A stretch of DNA of 64,000 nt from assembly GCF_014836635.1 (NCBI RefSeq), contig NZ_JACSQL010000001.1, positions 930,001 to 994,000 on the forward strand, read 5' to 3'. The notes beneath the pieces were generated by a model. The model made no database searches and was not told the DNA's origin. It saw only the letters and a list, made by a program, of their open reading frames with translations. Shown piece after piece: positions 53,008 to 62,950 of this stretch; position 1 is the first letter of the stretch, and each line of letters begins with the position of its first letter. The stretch comes from Paenibacillus gallinarum (GTDB lineage: Bacteria; Bacillota; Bacilli; Paenibacillales; Paenibacillaceae). Both the position numbers and the translations under genes were made by a program.

Positions 53008-54057
53008 ATGCGAAAAAAAGTGACAATGCAGCAAATCGCAGATACGGTTGGTGTGTCCAAATTCGCTGTATCAAGAGCACTCACAGGCAAATCTGGAGTT
53101 AGCGAACAAACAAGAGATAAGATCATTCGTACTGCGGGACAGCTGGGTTATTTTAAAAATGGATTTGGCGGTGCTTCAAGAGCTGTTGCGTTAGAACAAG
53201 AAAAGGAGAAAGAGCTACCCCCTGATTGGCGAAAACAGACAGGTACAGTCTTGGTCCTATTTCCGAATATAAGGTATCAAAACAAAGATTCTTTATATTG
53301 GGGTCCTATGTTCGAAGGCATATCTGCAAGGCTTAATGAGAAGGGATTCGATATTCTGACTCTAACTGAACCTTCTTCGGATAAAGTGTTCTCGTTACTA
53401 AATCCCGATGCGATTCAAGGAGTGATTACGGTGGGTGCTGTATCTTCTGCGCTTCTGCTTGAATTTCAACGTATGCAGATCCCTGTAGTTATGTTGGATC
53501 ATTCCGATTCGGCATTTCACTGTGACACCGTTTTTAGTGACAATATAAGTCTCATGAGAGAGATGATGAATCAACTAATTGCAACAGGTTATCGCAAGTT
53601 TCAGTTTGTAGGGAATATTTATGATGCACCTAGCTTTTTAGAACGATGGACGGCATTTCGAATGACTCTTGATGAACATAACATTCCTTTGGAACAGAAT
53701 ACGAAATTGTTTCACGAAGAAACTGAGGATCTCCAGCAAGCGGTGAGCGAGATTCCAAAAAGTCAACTTCCTGAAGTATTTGTATGTGTAAATGATTCAA
53801 CAGCACGGTTTGTTCTTGAACAATTATCCAACCAAGATGTGTCGGTACCAGAAGACTGCGCTGTAACGGGTTTTGATAATGTGGAAACAGATCTTCCGCT
53901 ACTGGCTACAGTCGATGTGAATAAGTCATTACTTGGGAGAAGGGCAGTGGATCAATTGTTATGGAGAGTAGATCATCCGTCTTTACCGGTGGAACGACTT
54001 CTTATCCATGCAGATCTCATGTTCAGGGATACATATATGACAGTAAAAAGAGGCTAG
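53008..54057 (+). CDS. LacI-family transcriptional regulator
   Basis: 349 residues. N-terminal helix-turn-helix VTMQQIADTVGVSKFAVSRALTGKSGVSEQTRDKI and hinge, then a periplasmic-binding-like sensor domain (GTVLVLFPNI, IQGVITVGAVS, AVTGFDNVETD). It sits upstream of a sugar ABC import operon and is its likely repressor. A terminator follows, so it is transcribed apart. Confidence 0.92.
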   Translation: MRKKVTMQQIADTVGVSKFAVSRALTGKSGVSEQTRDKIIRTAGQLGYFKNGFGGASRAVALEQEKEKELPPDWRKQTGTVLVLFPNIRYQNKDSLYWGPMFEGISARLNEKGFDILTLTEPSSDKVFSLLNPDAIQGVITVGAVSSALLLEFQRMQIPVVMLDHSDSAFHCDTVFSDNISLMREMMNQLIATGYRKFQFVGNIYDAPSFLERWTAFRMTLDEHNIPLEQNTKLFHEETEDLQQAVSEIPKSQLPEVFVCVNDSTARFVLEQLSNQDVSVPEDCAVTGFDNVETDLPLLATVDVNKSLLGRRAVDQLLWRVDHPSLPVERLLIHADLMFRDTYMTVKRG

Positions 54058-54070
54058 TTATCAAAAAGGG

Positions 54071-54121
54071 GAACCATTAATTTTGGGATGCCAATTCCAG
54101 AATTAATGGTTCTTTTATTTT
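54071..54121 (+). terminator. Intrinsic terminator after lacI
   Basis: GAACCATTAATT / AATTAATGGTTC stem with a long T-rich tail. Confidence 0.92.
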
Positions 54122-54131
54122 CTGTTTTCTT

Positions 54132-54142
54132 TTTTGACCATA
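54132..54142 (+). repeat. Direct repeat TTTTGACCATA, copy 2 (downstream of lacI)
   Basis: Second copy of the 11-mer, followed by ACAAAAACATC and, 13 bases later, an inverted TTTTGTTAT. It lies in the regulatory gap before the sugar import operon. Confidence 0.5.
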
Positions 54143-54370
54143 ACAAAAACATCTTATGATTCATTTTGTTATTCAGAAATTGTGAACAATTAAAGACAAC
54201 GAGGCAGTGATTTGGAAATGGGAATTGCTTTGCATTATGAAGCTGAAGTTAGGATAACTGATTAACTTGAACTCCTATAGAATATAGGCAAGTAACCGTC
54301 AAAGCTTATTGTAATGACCTATTATAAAAAAATAGCAAAGGGATACCTAAATGACAGTAACATACTTTTA

Positions 54371-54389
54371 AAATAACAAAATGTTATTT
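54371..54389 (+). promoter_or_regulatory. Inverted repeat in the sugar operon upstream region
   Basis: AAATAAC-5-GTTATTT, with ATAACAAAA/TTTTGTTAT relatives near 54140 and 54165. Candidate operator in the 480-base gap 54058-54537, which otherwise has no gene. No clear sigma-A promoter was found in the gap. Confidence 0.4.
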
Positions 54390-54537
54390 ATGTAAAAAAT
54401 TGTTTGACTAAAATCAAAAGGTGGTGTTATTGTTGTTTTGTAAAATGATTCCACTTATTTTGCAGGTGCAATCATTTTTAGATAACAGACAGCTATACTG
54501 TAACAAGGTGTCATCATTACAAAGGGGGCTATGTACT

Positions 54538-55908
54538 TTGAAAAACATGAAAGCGCTTTTAATTTTATTGTTGGTGTCGTGTTTTGTGATTGTAGCCGGA
54601 TGTAGCGGAGGAAAAACAGCAGAAAATCCAACTCCGCCAGAAGTGGAAGAAAAAACTCCAGAAAAGACAGAAGAACCACAAGCACCTGCTGTTGATCTTG
54701 GAGGTAGAACAATCAAGCTGTCAGCGTGGTGGGATCTTACACCAACCGATGCAGATGCTACAGGGCAAGCATTGGTTGAGCAACAGAAAAAAGTAGAAGA
54801 AAAGTATAATGTGAAAATCGAATACGTTAACGTACCTTTTGAAGAGTACATGGATAAGTTTACTACATCCGTTCTTGCAGGAGAACCATTCTCCGATATT
54901 GCCTTCCTTGAATACAAAAGTGCCTTGCCAACCATTCTGAAAGGCCAGCTTCTCAAAATTTCTGAATTTACCGCACCAACCTCTAGTATAAACACAGATC
55001 AGCGACTAGCTAATCCAGCACCACCGCTTCTTGGAGAGCTATACGCCTTCAATGGCGGAGTCAAAGGAAACGGCGGTCATGGAATTCATTATAATCGTGA
55101 CCTATTTGAAAAACTTGGGCTTCCAGACCTCCAACAATTGTATGACAATGGCGAGTGGACCTGGAGTAAATTCCTTGAAATAGCGAAACAAGCAACAAAA
55201 GATACAAATAACGATGGGAAAATGGATACTTATGGATTCTCTGGATGGGCAGCTGTAGTCGGACGTAACTTTATTGCAGCGAATGGTGGAAACACTGTTC
55301 TCGATCCAGAAAATGGGGAATCGAATGCTAAAGAAGGGTTTACAGATCCAAAAGCAATTGAAGCTATTGAATTTTTGGCATCTTTATACAGCAACAATGT
55401 AGTAAAAGTGAAGACGGGAGACAAAGTGAATTGGGAAGAAGGCGACACCTTTAAAGACGGAGACGTTGCGATGTTCCATGCAGCACAGTGGATGGTCGGT
55501 GATCTGAACTTTGAAGTTGGGGTTGTCCCTTATCCAGTCGGACCACAAGGAAGCCCAGAAGTCACTTATGCGGATACAGGTTTGAATGCATATTTCATTC
55601 CGAAAGGCGTAAAAGATCCGGAATTGGTATATCAAGTATTTGAAGAATTATTTGATGTTCCTCAACTGGAAGAATATCCAACGCAAAACTATTTGGAGAG
55701 TTTATACTCCACGGAAGATGATACACGTATTATTCGCGAACATATTACAGGTACAGGACTTGTAGGGTTGGATGAAGCTTACCCAGAGTATCCATTCAAT
55801 GATTTTATTGCTGATGTGATTGTGAATAATGCTTCCGTTGCATCTGCGGCGGAGAAATTTAAACAACAGGCGCAAGCTTCGATCGACAAGCTGGGAGCAG
55901 CCAAATAA
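54538..55908 (+). CDS. Sugar ABC transporter solute-binding lipoprotein
   Basis: 456 residues from TTG 54538 (AAAGGGGG nine bases upstream). Signal peptide with lipobox VAGC, Pro/Glu-rich linker (PTPPEVEEKTPEKTEEPQAP) and family 1 solute-binding fold (LSAWWDLTP, FSDIAFLEYKS, HGIHYNRDLFEKLGL, TYGFSGW). Catches an oligosaccharide outside the cell for the permeases downstream. A cre-like site overlaps its start. Confidence 0.9.
   Translation: MKNMKALLILLLVSCFVIVAGCSGGKTAENPTPPEVEEKTPEKTEEPQAPAVDLGGRTIKLSAWWDLTPTDADATGQALVEQQKKVEEKYNVKIEYVNVPFEEYMDKFTTSVLAGEPFSDIAFLEYKSALPTILKGQLLKISEFTAPTSSINTDQRLANPAPPLLGELYAFNGGVKGNGGHGIHYNRDLFEKLGLPDLQQLYDNGEWTWSKFLEIAKQATKDTNNDGKMDTYGFSGWAAVVGRNFIAANGGNTVLDPENGESNAKEGFTDPKAIEAIEFLASLYSNNVVKVKTGDKVNWEEGDTFKDGDVAMFHAAQWMVGDLNFEVGVVPYPVGPQGSPEVTYADTGLNAYFIPKGVKDPELVYQVFEELFDVPQLEEYPTQNYLESLYSTEDDTRIIREHITGTGLVGLDEAYPEYPFNDFIADVIVNNASVASAAEKFKQQAQASIDKLGAAK
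54548..54561 (+). promoter_or_regulatory. cre-like CcpA site at the start of the solute-binding protein gene
   Basis: TGAAAGCGCTTTTA differs from the cre consensus TGWAANCGNTNWCA in the last pair only. Its position just inside the coding region would give carbon-catabolite repression as a roadblock. Confidence 0.45.
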
Positions 55909-55922
55909 GTATGAAGTTTAGC

Positions 55923-55973
55923 AATCTACGAGAACAAGGGAGCATTATTAAATTAAGCTCCCTTTCGTAGATT
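55923..55973 (+). terminator. Intercistronic hairpin without T-tract
   Basis: AATCTACG and AAGGGAGC pair with GCTCCCTT and CGTAGATT in a long imperfect stem. Without a T-run it probably protects the upstream solute-binding mRNA or thins readthrough rather than ending transcription. Confidence 0.65.
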
Positions 55974-56007
55974 CATCTGCCTAAGATAGCAGAGGGGGGA
56001 GTTACTA

Positions 56008-58971
56008 TTGAAGGGCCAGAGAAGAGTCTGCGTATGGATCATGAAAAGTATTATTATTGCGGGTTGTGTATCGCTTGTATTTGCCGGAGGCAACAGTCAA
56101 TTGGCCTTTGCTACTTCAGTAAACACAGATAATGTAGAGACCGAAAAGGGTGATTTGTCATCTTCGTCGACTTCAATAAGCGAAGATAATGGATATCAAC
56201 TTTCCAGCACTGAACTGTACAGTGAATATATGGAGAAATATAAAGAGGAACCTTTCCCTACAAGCGAAATCGTATTAGGTGCGGATATGGTAAGCGATTT
56301 GAATGGGGAAGACAGTGAAATCATTACTGATTTTGAAGGGAAAACCGGAAAGTCGGTAAAAACCGGAGAAAAAAGCAGTGTCACGTGGACTTTTGAAGTA
56401 GCAGATCCAGGTTTGTACCAGCTGGAAACGAACTACTATCCAATCGAAGGGAAAAGTTCTGCCATAGAACGAAGTGTTCTGATCGATGGTGAACTTCCTT
56501 TTCAAGAAGCAGCTTTCATACAGATGGACAGAGTATGGGGCAATGTAAAGGATGAGCCTCAGCAGGATAATCGAGGAAATGATCTTAGGCCTCAACAGCA
56601 GGAAAAACCAGTATGGAAAACGACCTTGTTTAAAGATTCCAATGGATATTATGAAGAACCATTCACTTTTTATTTTAGCGAGGGAGAACACACATTAACG
56701 CTTACGTCTCAGCGTGAGCCGATGGTGATCAATGAAATCAGACTTTTACATGAGGAGCTTCCGCCCGAATATACTACATATGCTGCAGAGTATAAGGATC
56801 AGGTGCAGCGTACGCCTGACGATGTGTTCATAGAACTTCAAGCTGAAAAAGCGTCAGCTAAATCCTCACCGACACTTTATCCGTTAATGGATCGTTCCTC
56901 ACCGGCAGTGCAGCCGTATAGCCCGTCCGTATCTAAAATCAATACGATAGGGGGGTATAACTGGCGAATCCCCGGTCAGTGGATTGAATGGAACGTAGAA
57001 GTGCCCGAGGAAGGCATGTACGAGCTAGCTTTTAAAGCAAAGCAAAACTTCTCACGAGGAGTCTATTCTACCCGAAAAATCATGATTAACGGAGAAATTC
57101 CTTTTCAAGAAATGAATAGAGTATCCTTCCGTTACAAGAGCAGTTATGCGATGCAAGTTATGGGGGATGATGAGAATCCTTATTTGTATCATTTGAAAAA
57201 GGGAACAAACGTCATTCGAATGGAAGTAAGTTTGGGTGAATTTGCATCACTGATTAGAGAGGTACAAGAAAGTCTAACTGAACTAAATGCCATGTACCGA
57301 AAAATATTAATGATTACAGGTACAGCACCGGATGAAGTACGGGATTACAGACTTAGCGAACGCGTACCTAATATCCTGGATGTTTTTGCAAATGAAAGCG
57401 AACGATTAAAAGCAGTAGGAAAACGTTTACGTGAGTTATCTGACGAAGAAGGGGATCAAGATGCCCTGCTCAAAACGATGGCTCTGCAGCTCGATGAAAT
57501 GATTGAAGATCCGGATACGATACCGAGAAGGTTATCTGCATATAAAACCAATACAGGCGGACTTGGAACTTGGTTACAGCAAACAAGGGAACAACCGCTG
57601 GAAATTGATGCTATCTATGTTACTTCTCCTGGGAAAAAAGCTCCGGAAAAAGGGATGGGATGGTTTGCCCGCACTTGGCACGAGATCGTAACCTTCTTCT
57701 ATTCCTTCTTTATTGATTATGACCAGATTGGTAATGCTGCTACGGGAAATACGGATAAGACGATAACCGTATGGATTGGAAGCGGTCGTGATCAGGCCAA
57801 TACCATTAAATCAATGATTGACGAAACGTTTACGCCGGAATCAGGGATACAAGTCAATCTTAAGCTCGTGCCGATGAATTCACTACTTCCTGCTACTCTT
57901 TCGGGGGAAGGGCCAGATGTAGCAATGCAGATGGGTAACGATGTTCCTGTGAATTATGCCATGAGAAAAGCTGCGGCTGATTTGTCTCAGTTTGATGACT
58001 TTAATGAAGTGAAGCAGCAGTTCAGAGAGAGTGCCATGGTTCCTTACACTTTTGAAAACGGAGTGTATGCTTTACCTGAAACGCAGACATTTAATATGTT
58101 ATTTTACCGAAAAGACGTACTAGAAGAACTGGGTCTTCAAACACCGCAAACTTGGGAAGAAGTAGGAAGCCTCTTGACTGTACTTGATAAAAATCATATG
58201 GACTTTGGCTTACCGCTGGTAACGCAGCCTCAATATCCTGGTGAAAACGTTCCGCCGAATTCCGTGTATTCCATGCTCTTATTCCAAGGTGGCGGTGAGT
58301 TCTACAGAGATGGAAGCAAGGAATCTAATCTGGACTCAAAAATTGGAATGGAAGCGTTTAAACAGTGGACTGAATTTTATACGGATTACAAATTAGAACG
58401 TGAATACGACTTTGCGAACCGATTCAGAACAGGCGAGATGCCGATTGGTATCGCAGATTACACTACCTATAACCAGCTGACTGTGTTTGCTCCGGAAATT
58501 CGAGGAATGTGGGGATTTACTATGATTCCTGGTACCGTGCAAGCAGACGGATCTACTGATCACACGGTTGCCAGCGGTGGAAGCGGGGTACTGATGCTCG
58601 AAGATGCAGCAGATAAACAAGCGGCATGGGAGTATATGAAGTGGTGGACTAGTGAAGAGACGCAAGTCAAATTCGGAAGAGAAATGGAAGGGCTGATGGG
58701 TGCAGCAGCCAGATATCCAACGGCGAATATCGCAGCACTCGAGAAACTTCCTTGGCCAGTCGAAGATTATGAGAATCTGCAAAAGCAGATGGAGTGGGTC
58801 AGAGGAATACCGGAAGTGCCAGGTGGATATTTTACCGGCCGCCATCTCATTAATGCATTCTATCGTTCCGTTGATGCAAAGATCGAACCAAGAGAAGCAC
58901 TTATGGACTATGTACAATATATCCAAGATGAGATTCGTGTAAAACGTAATGAATTCGGTCTGCCGGAGTAA
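56008..58971 (+). CDS. Very large solute-binding protein with N-terminal carbohydrate-binding-like domains
   Basis: 987 residues from TTG 56008 (GAGGGGGGAG upstream). Signal peptide of about 36 residues (IIIAGCVSLVFAGGNSQLAFA). Two related beta-sandwich modules, about 85-250 and 270-415 (both have a W-x-F/W-x-V-x(2)-PG/E-x-Y-x-L pattern and (L)PFQE), look like CBM6/35-type domains. A helical linker (about 420-560) and a family 1 solute-binding domain (about 585-970; TITVWIGSGRDQANTIKSM, EGPDVAMQMGND, TFNMLFYRKDVLEELG) follow. Typical members are about 430 residues. The first component of the operon with both permeases, so it probably brings a bound glycan to the importer. Confidence 0.85.
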   Translation: MKGQRRVCVWIMKSIIIAGCVSLVFAGGNSQLAFATSVNTDNVETEKGDLSSSSTSISEDNGYQLSSTELYSEYMEKYKEEPFPTSEIVLGADMVSDLNGEDSEIITDFEGKTGKSVKTGEKSSVTWTFEVADPGLYQLETNYYPIEGKSSAIERSVLIDGELPFQEAAFIQMDRVWGNVKDEPQQDNRGNDLRPQQQEKPVWKTTLFKDSNGYYEEPFTFYFSEGEHTLTLTSQREPMVINEIRLLHEELPPEYTTYAAEYKDQVQRTPDDVFIELQAEKASAKSSPTLYPLMDRSSPAVQPYSPSVSKINTIGGYNWRIPGQWIEWNVEVPEEGMYELAFKAKQNFSRGVYSTRKIMINGEIPFQEMNRVSFRYKSSYAMQVMGDDENPYLYHLKKGTNVIRMEVSLGEFASLIREVQESLTELNAMYRKILMITGTAPDEVRDYRLSERVPNILDVFANESERLKAVGKRLRELSDEEGDQDALLKTMALQLDEMIEDPDTIPRRLSAYKTNTGGLGTWLQQTREQPLEIDAIYVTSPGKKAPEKGMGWFARTWHEIVTFFYSFFIDYDQIGNAATGNTDKTITVWIGSGRDQANTIKSMIDETFTPESGIQVNLKLVPMNSLLPATLSGEGPDVAMQMGNDVPVNYAMRKAAADLSQFDDFNEVKQQFRESAMVPYTFENGVYALPETQTFNMLFYRKDVLEELGLQTPQTWEEVGSLLTVLDKNHMDFGLPLVTQPQYPGENVPPNSVYSMLLFQGGGEFYRDGSKESNLDSKIGMEAFKQWTEFYTDYKLEREYDFANRFRTGEMPIGIADYTTYNQLTVFAPEIRGMWGFTMIPGTVQADGSTDHTVASGGSGVLMLEDAADKQAAWEYMKWWTSEETQVKFGREMEGLMGAAARYPTANIAALEKLPWPVEDYENLQKQMEWVRGIPEVPGGYFTGRHLINAFYRSVDAKIEPREALMDYVQYIQDEIRVKRNEFGLPE

Positions 58972-58987
58972 AGGAGGGTGAGACGTC

Positions 58988-59956
58988 ATGTCAGATTTAC
59001 AACTTAAAAATAAAGTGGGGGGCGTCCCTCCAGAGGAACGGTCGCTTCGGCGCCGTGAGCGGCGGAAACAAAAGCTTCATCAGATCAAAATTAATAAACA
59101 TTTATATATCCTGATGGCACCTTACATGGTCCTGTTTTTAATGTTTACAGTATTGCCTGTTCTTTTATCCATCGTAATCAGCTTTACCTATTTCAACATG
59201 CTCGAAATGCCTAAATTTGTCGGTTGGCAGAACTACACCAGATTGTTTCTAGAAGATGATATTTTTCTAATTGCTTTGAAAAATACATTTTTATTCGCTG
59301 CCATTACAGGTCCTGTAAGTTACTTAGCTTGTTTTATATTTGCATGGATTATTAATGAACTTAGCCCGAAATTACGGGCGCTGATGACCCTGATTTTCTA
59401 CGCACCTTCCATTTCAGGTAACGTATTTTTCATTTGGCTCCTGATCTTTTCGGGAGATCGTTACGGAATCATCAACGGTTTGCTCATTAAGCTGGGCATT
59501 CTGCTAGAACCAATTCAGTGGCTCAAAACAGAAGCGTATATCATGCCTATTATCATACTCGTGCAGCTTTGGCTAAGTCTTGGAACAGGTTTCTTAGCAT
59601 TTATTGCTGGACTGCAAACGGTAGATAAGACGCTCTATGAAGCAGGTGCGGTGGATGGAATAAAGAACCGCTGGCAAGAGCTGTGGTATATTACGCTGCC
59701 TTCGATGAAACCACAGCTGATGTTTGGTGCTGTTATTCAAATCACTTCTTCGTTTGCTGTAGCCGATGTATCCATTCAGCTGGCAGGTTTTCCGAGCGTC
59801 AACTATGCCGCAGAAACGATTGTTACTCACTTAATGGATTTCGGTACCATCCGATTCGAGATGGGTTTTGCATCCGCAATTGCTACCGTTCTATTCATGC
59901 TAATGGTGGGTTCTAACATGATCGTTCAAAAATTGCTCAGGAAAGTAGGTGAGTAA
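58988..59956 (+). CDS. Carbohydrate ABC transporter permease (MalF-like)
   Basis: 322 residues, six transmembrane helices after a basic 35-residue N-terminus. EAA loop YEAGAVDGIKNRWQELWYITLPSMKPQ, which contacts the ATPase. AAAGGAGGG upstream. No ATP-binding gene is in the window, so it probably uses a shared MsmX-type ATPase encoded elsewhere. Confidence 0.92.
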   Translation: MSDLQLKNKVGGVPPEERSLRRRERRKQKLHQIKINKHLYILMAPYMVLFLMFTVLPVLLSIVISFTYFNMLEMPKFVGWQNYTRLFLEDDIFLIALKNTFLFAAITGPVSYLACFIFAWIINELSPKLRALMTLIFYAPSISGNVFFIWLLIFSGDRYGIINGLLIKLGILLEPIQWLKTEAYIMPIIILVQLWLSLGTGFLAFIAGLQTVDKTLYEAGAVDGIKNRWQELWYITLPSMKPQLMFGAVIQITSSFAVADVSIQLAGFPSVNYAAETIVTHLMDFGTIRFEMGFASAIATVLFMLMVGSNMIVQKLLRKVGE

Positions 59957-59960
59957 AGCG

Positions 59961-60830
59961 ATGAATTTTACGCTTAGCATGTTCCGTAATAAAAGAGTGA
60001 ATCGCTCTTTCTGGGGCAGCTTCTTCCTCTTTCTGCTCCTGGCTGTGATCGGTGCTTTTATGGTGTTGCCATTGGTGTATGCAATCAATGCTGCTTTTAA
60101 ACCGCTGGATGAAATCTTTATTTTTCCTCCAACTTTGTTCGTGAGAAATCCTACCCTAGATAACTTTGCAGACTTAATAAATCTGCTGGGTGCCTCATGG
60201 GTTCCTTTTACAAGGTATATCTTTAATACGGTATTTATCACGGGTGTAGGGATTGTTGGGCACGTGCTGTTAGCATCAGCAGCTGCTTACCCGCTTGCAA
60301 AACATCGTTTCCCAGGCAGTAATCTCACGTTTAAGCTCATTGTATTATCACTGATGTTTACTCCTGCAGTTACTGCAATTCCTACGTACATGATCATGTC
60401 TTGGTTAGGATGGGTTGACACTTACTGGGCGGTCATTATTCCAGCTTTCTCATACCCGTTAGGGCTGTACCTTATGAAGCAGTTCATGGAGCAGATTCCT
60501 GATGCACTAATCGAAGCAGCAAAAATCGATGGGGCAACGGAATATCGGATTTTCTGGACGATTGTTATGCCTAACGTAAAGCCGGCTTGGCTGACTTTAA
60601 TCATTTTACTATTTCAAATCTTATGGGGAACGGATGGCAATGGCTTTATTTATAGTGAGCAGCTCAAGACGCTGACTTCGGCAACCACCAATATCGTACA
60701 AGGCGGGATCGCAAGAGCTGGGGTTGGAGCTGCGGTTGCACTGATGATGATGAGTGTGCCGATTACGATTTTTGTCTTCTCACAAAGCCGGATTATTGAA
60801 ACAATGGCCACATCCGGAATGAAGGAATGA
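59961..60830 (+). CDS. Carbohydrate ABC transporter permease (MalG-like)
   Basis: 289 residues from ATG 59961 (AGGTGAG upstream inside the previous gene's end). Six transmembrane helices and EAA loop IEAAKIDGATEYRIFWTIVMPNVKP. Second half of the importer channel. Confidence 0.92.
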   Translation: MNFTLSMFRNKRVNRSFWGSFFLFLLLAVIGAFMVLPLVYAINAAFKPLDEIFIFPPTLFVRNPTLDNFADLINLLGASWVPFTRYIFNTVFITGVGIVGHVLLASAAAYPLAKHRFPGSNLTFKLIVLSLMFTPAVTAIPTYMIMSWLGWVDTYWAVIIPAFSYPLGLYLMKQFMEQIPDALIEAAKIDGATEYRIFWTIVMPNVKPAWLTLIILLFQILWGTDGNGFIYSEQLKTLTSATTNIVQGGIARAGVGAAVALMMMSVPITIFVFSQSRIIETMATSGMKE

Positions 60831-60845
60831 GGAGGGTGGATACCA

Positions 60846-62333
60846 ATGAAGCAAGCATATAGACGTCTTCTCAGCCGCACGATTCTGGGTGTTGCTGTTT
60901 GTTCCATGGCACTTGCTTCCCATGGCACCGCAGTACTTGCAAAGGCTCCTTATGAGAGTTACACCTACGATTATTATGAGGAAGCGGTACCTGCTCCAGA
61001 TGCATATTTGCCAGAGAAAAGTATATCAGGGCAAGATCTCGGAATCGGCAGTTTTTCTACACCTCAAGATCTCTTTGTGTCAAACGAGGGGGAGATTTAC
61101 ATTGCAGATACGGGAAATAACCGAATTGTGATTTTGACGGATGACTGGAAGGTGGTAAAAGTGATCACCTCCTTCCAGCATGATTCAAAAGAAGATACTT
61201 TTCTAGCCCCGAGCGGGGTAGTCGTAAGCGAAGATGGGAATTTGTATGTAGCGGATACGGAAAATAAACGAGTTGTTGTTTTGTCTCCAGAAGGAAACCT
61301 GATTCATATCATTGAAAATCCTCAGTCCGATTTACTGGGAGCTTCCTTTTCCTTCGTCCCACTTAAGTTGTCAGTAGACGCTGGCGGGCGGGTTTTTGTC
61401 ATCGCAAGAGGGGCATATGAAGGAATGTTGCAATTTGATAATAATGGTGAATTTATCGGATACTCTGGAACCAACAAAGTTCGGCGTGATTTTACAGACT
61501 ACATATGGAGGCTCCTTGCAAGTGATGCTCAAAAGAAACAGATGCAATTATATATACCAACCGAGTTCTCAAATCTTGATATAGGCAGCAAAGGATTTCT
61601 GTACGCAACTAACGTAGATCCAGGATCAACGGAACCTGTAAAAAGATTGAATCCTTCCGGTGAAGATGTACTGAAACGTTACGGTTATTTTGATGTCAAA
61701 GGAGATCTTGTATACCGCTTAAGAGGTGCATCGGGAGGTCCCTCCCGACTCGTTGATATCAAGTATTGGGGCAACGGGATGTACAGTGTACTTGATGCAC
61801 TGCGCGGACGGGTGTTCACCTATAACGACGAAGGTAATCTTCTATTCATCTTTGGAGGGATCGGTACGCAGGTCGGTACGTTCCGTACACCGGTAGCATT
61901 AGACCGACTGGGAAATAAGCAACTGATATTGGATCAGGGAAAAGAAACGATTACCATTTTCAAACCGACGGAATATGGAACTGCAATTCAAGAAGCCGTT
62001 GCACACCATTATGCCGGTGATGACACAAAAGCAGTTGAGAAATGGCGAGAGGTTCTGCGTCTGAATGCAAACTACGATATCGCTTATATCGGTATTGGAA
62101 AATCACTTTTGTATGATAAGCAGAATAAAGCAGCAATGGAGTATTTTAAACTTGGGATGGACCGTAAAAATTACTCAGTTGCCTTTAAACGCCATCGGAA
62201 AGAAGTGCTACAGGAACATTTCGGGACCTTTTTGACGGTAGCTACCGGCGGAGTTGTACTGATTATTGCTTTACGGGCAGTTCGATCACGGAGCAGAAGG
62301 AGGGGAGAGCGAAATGAAGCAGGACTTTTTTAA
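60846..62333 (+). CDS. Membrane-anchored NHL-repeat and TPR protein
   Basis: 495 residues. Signal-like N-terminus, then beta-propeller NHL repeats (about 60-370; LFVSNEGEIYIADTGNNRIVIL, LYVADTENKRVVVLSPEGNLI, FTYNDEGNLLFIFGG), a TPR-like helical part (about 380-450; AVEKWREVLRLNANYDIAYIG) and a C-terminal transmembrane helix (FLTVATGGVVLIIAL) with a basic tail. Conserved accessory of this type of sugar operon; role unknown, possibly scaffold outside the membrane. Confidence 0.85.
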   Translation: MKQAYRRLLSRTILGVAVCSMALASHGTAVLAKAPYESYTYDYYEEAVPAPDAYLPEKSISGQDLGIGSFSTPQDLFVSNEGEIYIADTGNNRIVILTDDWKVVKVITSFQHDSKEDTFLAPSGVVVSEDGNLYVADTENKRVVVLSPEGNLIHIIENPQSDLLGASFSFVPLKLSVDAGGRVFVIARGAYEGMLQFDNNGEFIGYSGTNKVRRDFTDYIWRLLASDAQKKQMQLYIPTEFSNLDIGSKGFLYATNVDPGSTEPVKRLNPSGEDVLKRYGYFDVKGDLVYRLRGASGGPSRLVDIKYWGNGMYSVLDALRGRVFTYNDEGNLLFIFGGIGTQVGTFRTPVALDRLGNKQLILDQGKETITIFKPTEYGTAIQEAVAHHYAGDDTKAVEKWREVLRLNANYDIAYIGIGKSLLYDKQNKAAMEYFKLGMDRKNYSVAFKRHRKEVLQEHFGTFLTVATGGVVLIIALRAVRSRSRRRGERNEAGLF

Positions 62334-62934
62334 GTTCCCATTGCATCTGATCGTACATCCATTCGACGGTTTCTGGGATTTGAAATATGAAGGAAAAGGA
62401 AAAGTCAAAGTTGCTCTCATTATTGTATTCGTTCTGTTTCTTACGTTTGTCCTTCAGCGGCAATTTGCAGGTTTTCTAGTTAACTACAATGACCCAAGAA
62501 CGCTGAATAGTTTAGCTGAACTTCAATATGTTATTCTTCCTTTTTTTCTATGGTGCATTGCAGGTTGGTCGATTACGACCCTTATGGAGGGAGAGGGGAA
62601 ATTCCGAGAAATTGTGATGGCCACTGCTTACTCTCTTGTACCCATCATCTTGATCTATCTACCGATGACTCTCATTAGCCGATTTTTAACCGTAGAAGAA
62701 AGCTCTTTTTATTATTTATTTAATACCTTTGCTATTATCTGGTTCTTATATCTGCTGTTTGTAGGGACGATGACAGTTCATCAGTATACCCCAGCGAAGA
62801 CGATCCTTACGATGCTGCTAACCGTTGTAACGATGGGAATTATGGTTTTTCTAGGTACACTGGTCTTTAGTCTAATTCAGCAAATGATCGAGTTTATCGT
62901 TAATATCTACCGGGAATTGATATTCCGAATATAA
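62314..62934 (+). CDS. YIP1-family membrane protein
   Basis: 206 residues from ATG 62314 (AAGGAGGGGAG upstream), overlapping the NHL/TPR gene by 20 bases. Five transmembrane helices and the family motif PFDGFWDLKYEGKGK. Function unknown; it accompanies the importer. Confidence 0.85.
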   Translation: MKQDFFKFPLHLIVHPFDGFWDLKYEGKGKVKVALIIVFVLFLTFVLQRQFAGFLVNYNDPRTLNSLAELQYVILPFFLWCIAGWSITTLMEGEGKFREIVMATAYSLVPIILIYLPMTLISRFLTVEESSFYYLFNTFAIIWFLYLLFVGTMTVHQYTPAKTILTMLLTVVTMGIMVFLGTLVFSLIQQMIEFIVNIYRELIFRI

Positions 62935-62950
62935 AGGAGGCGTAAGTCTA

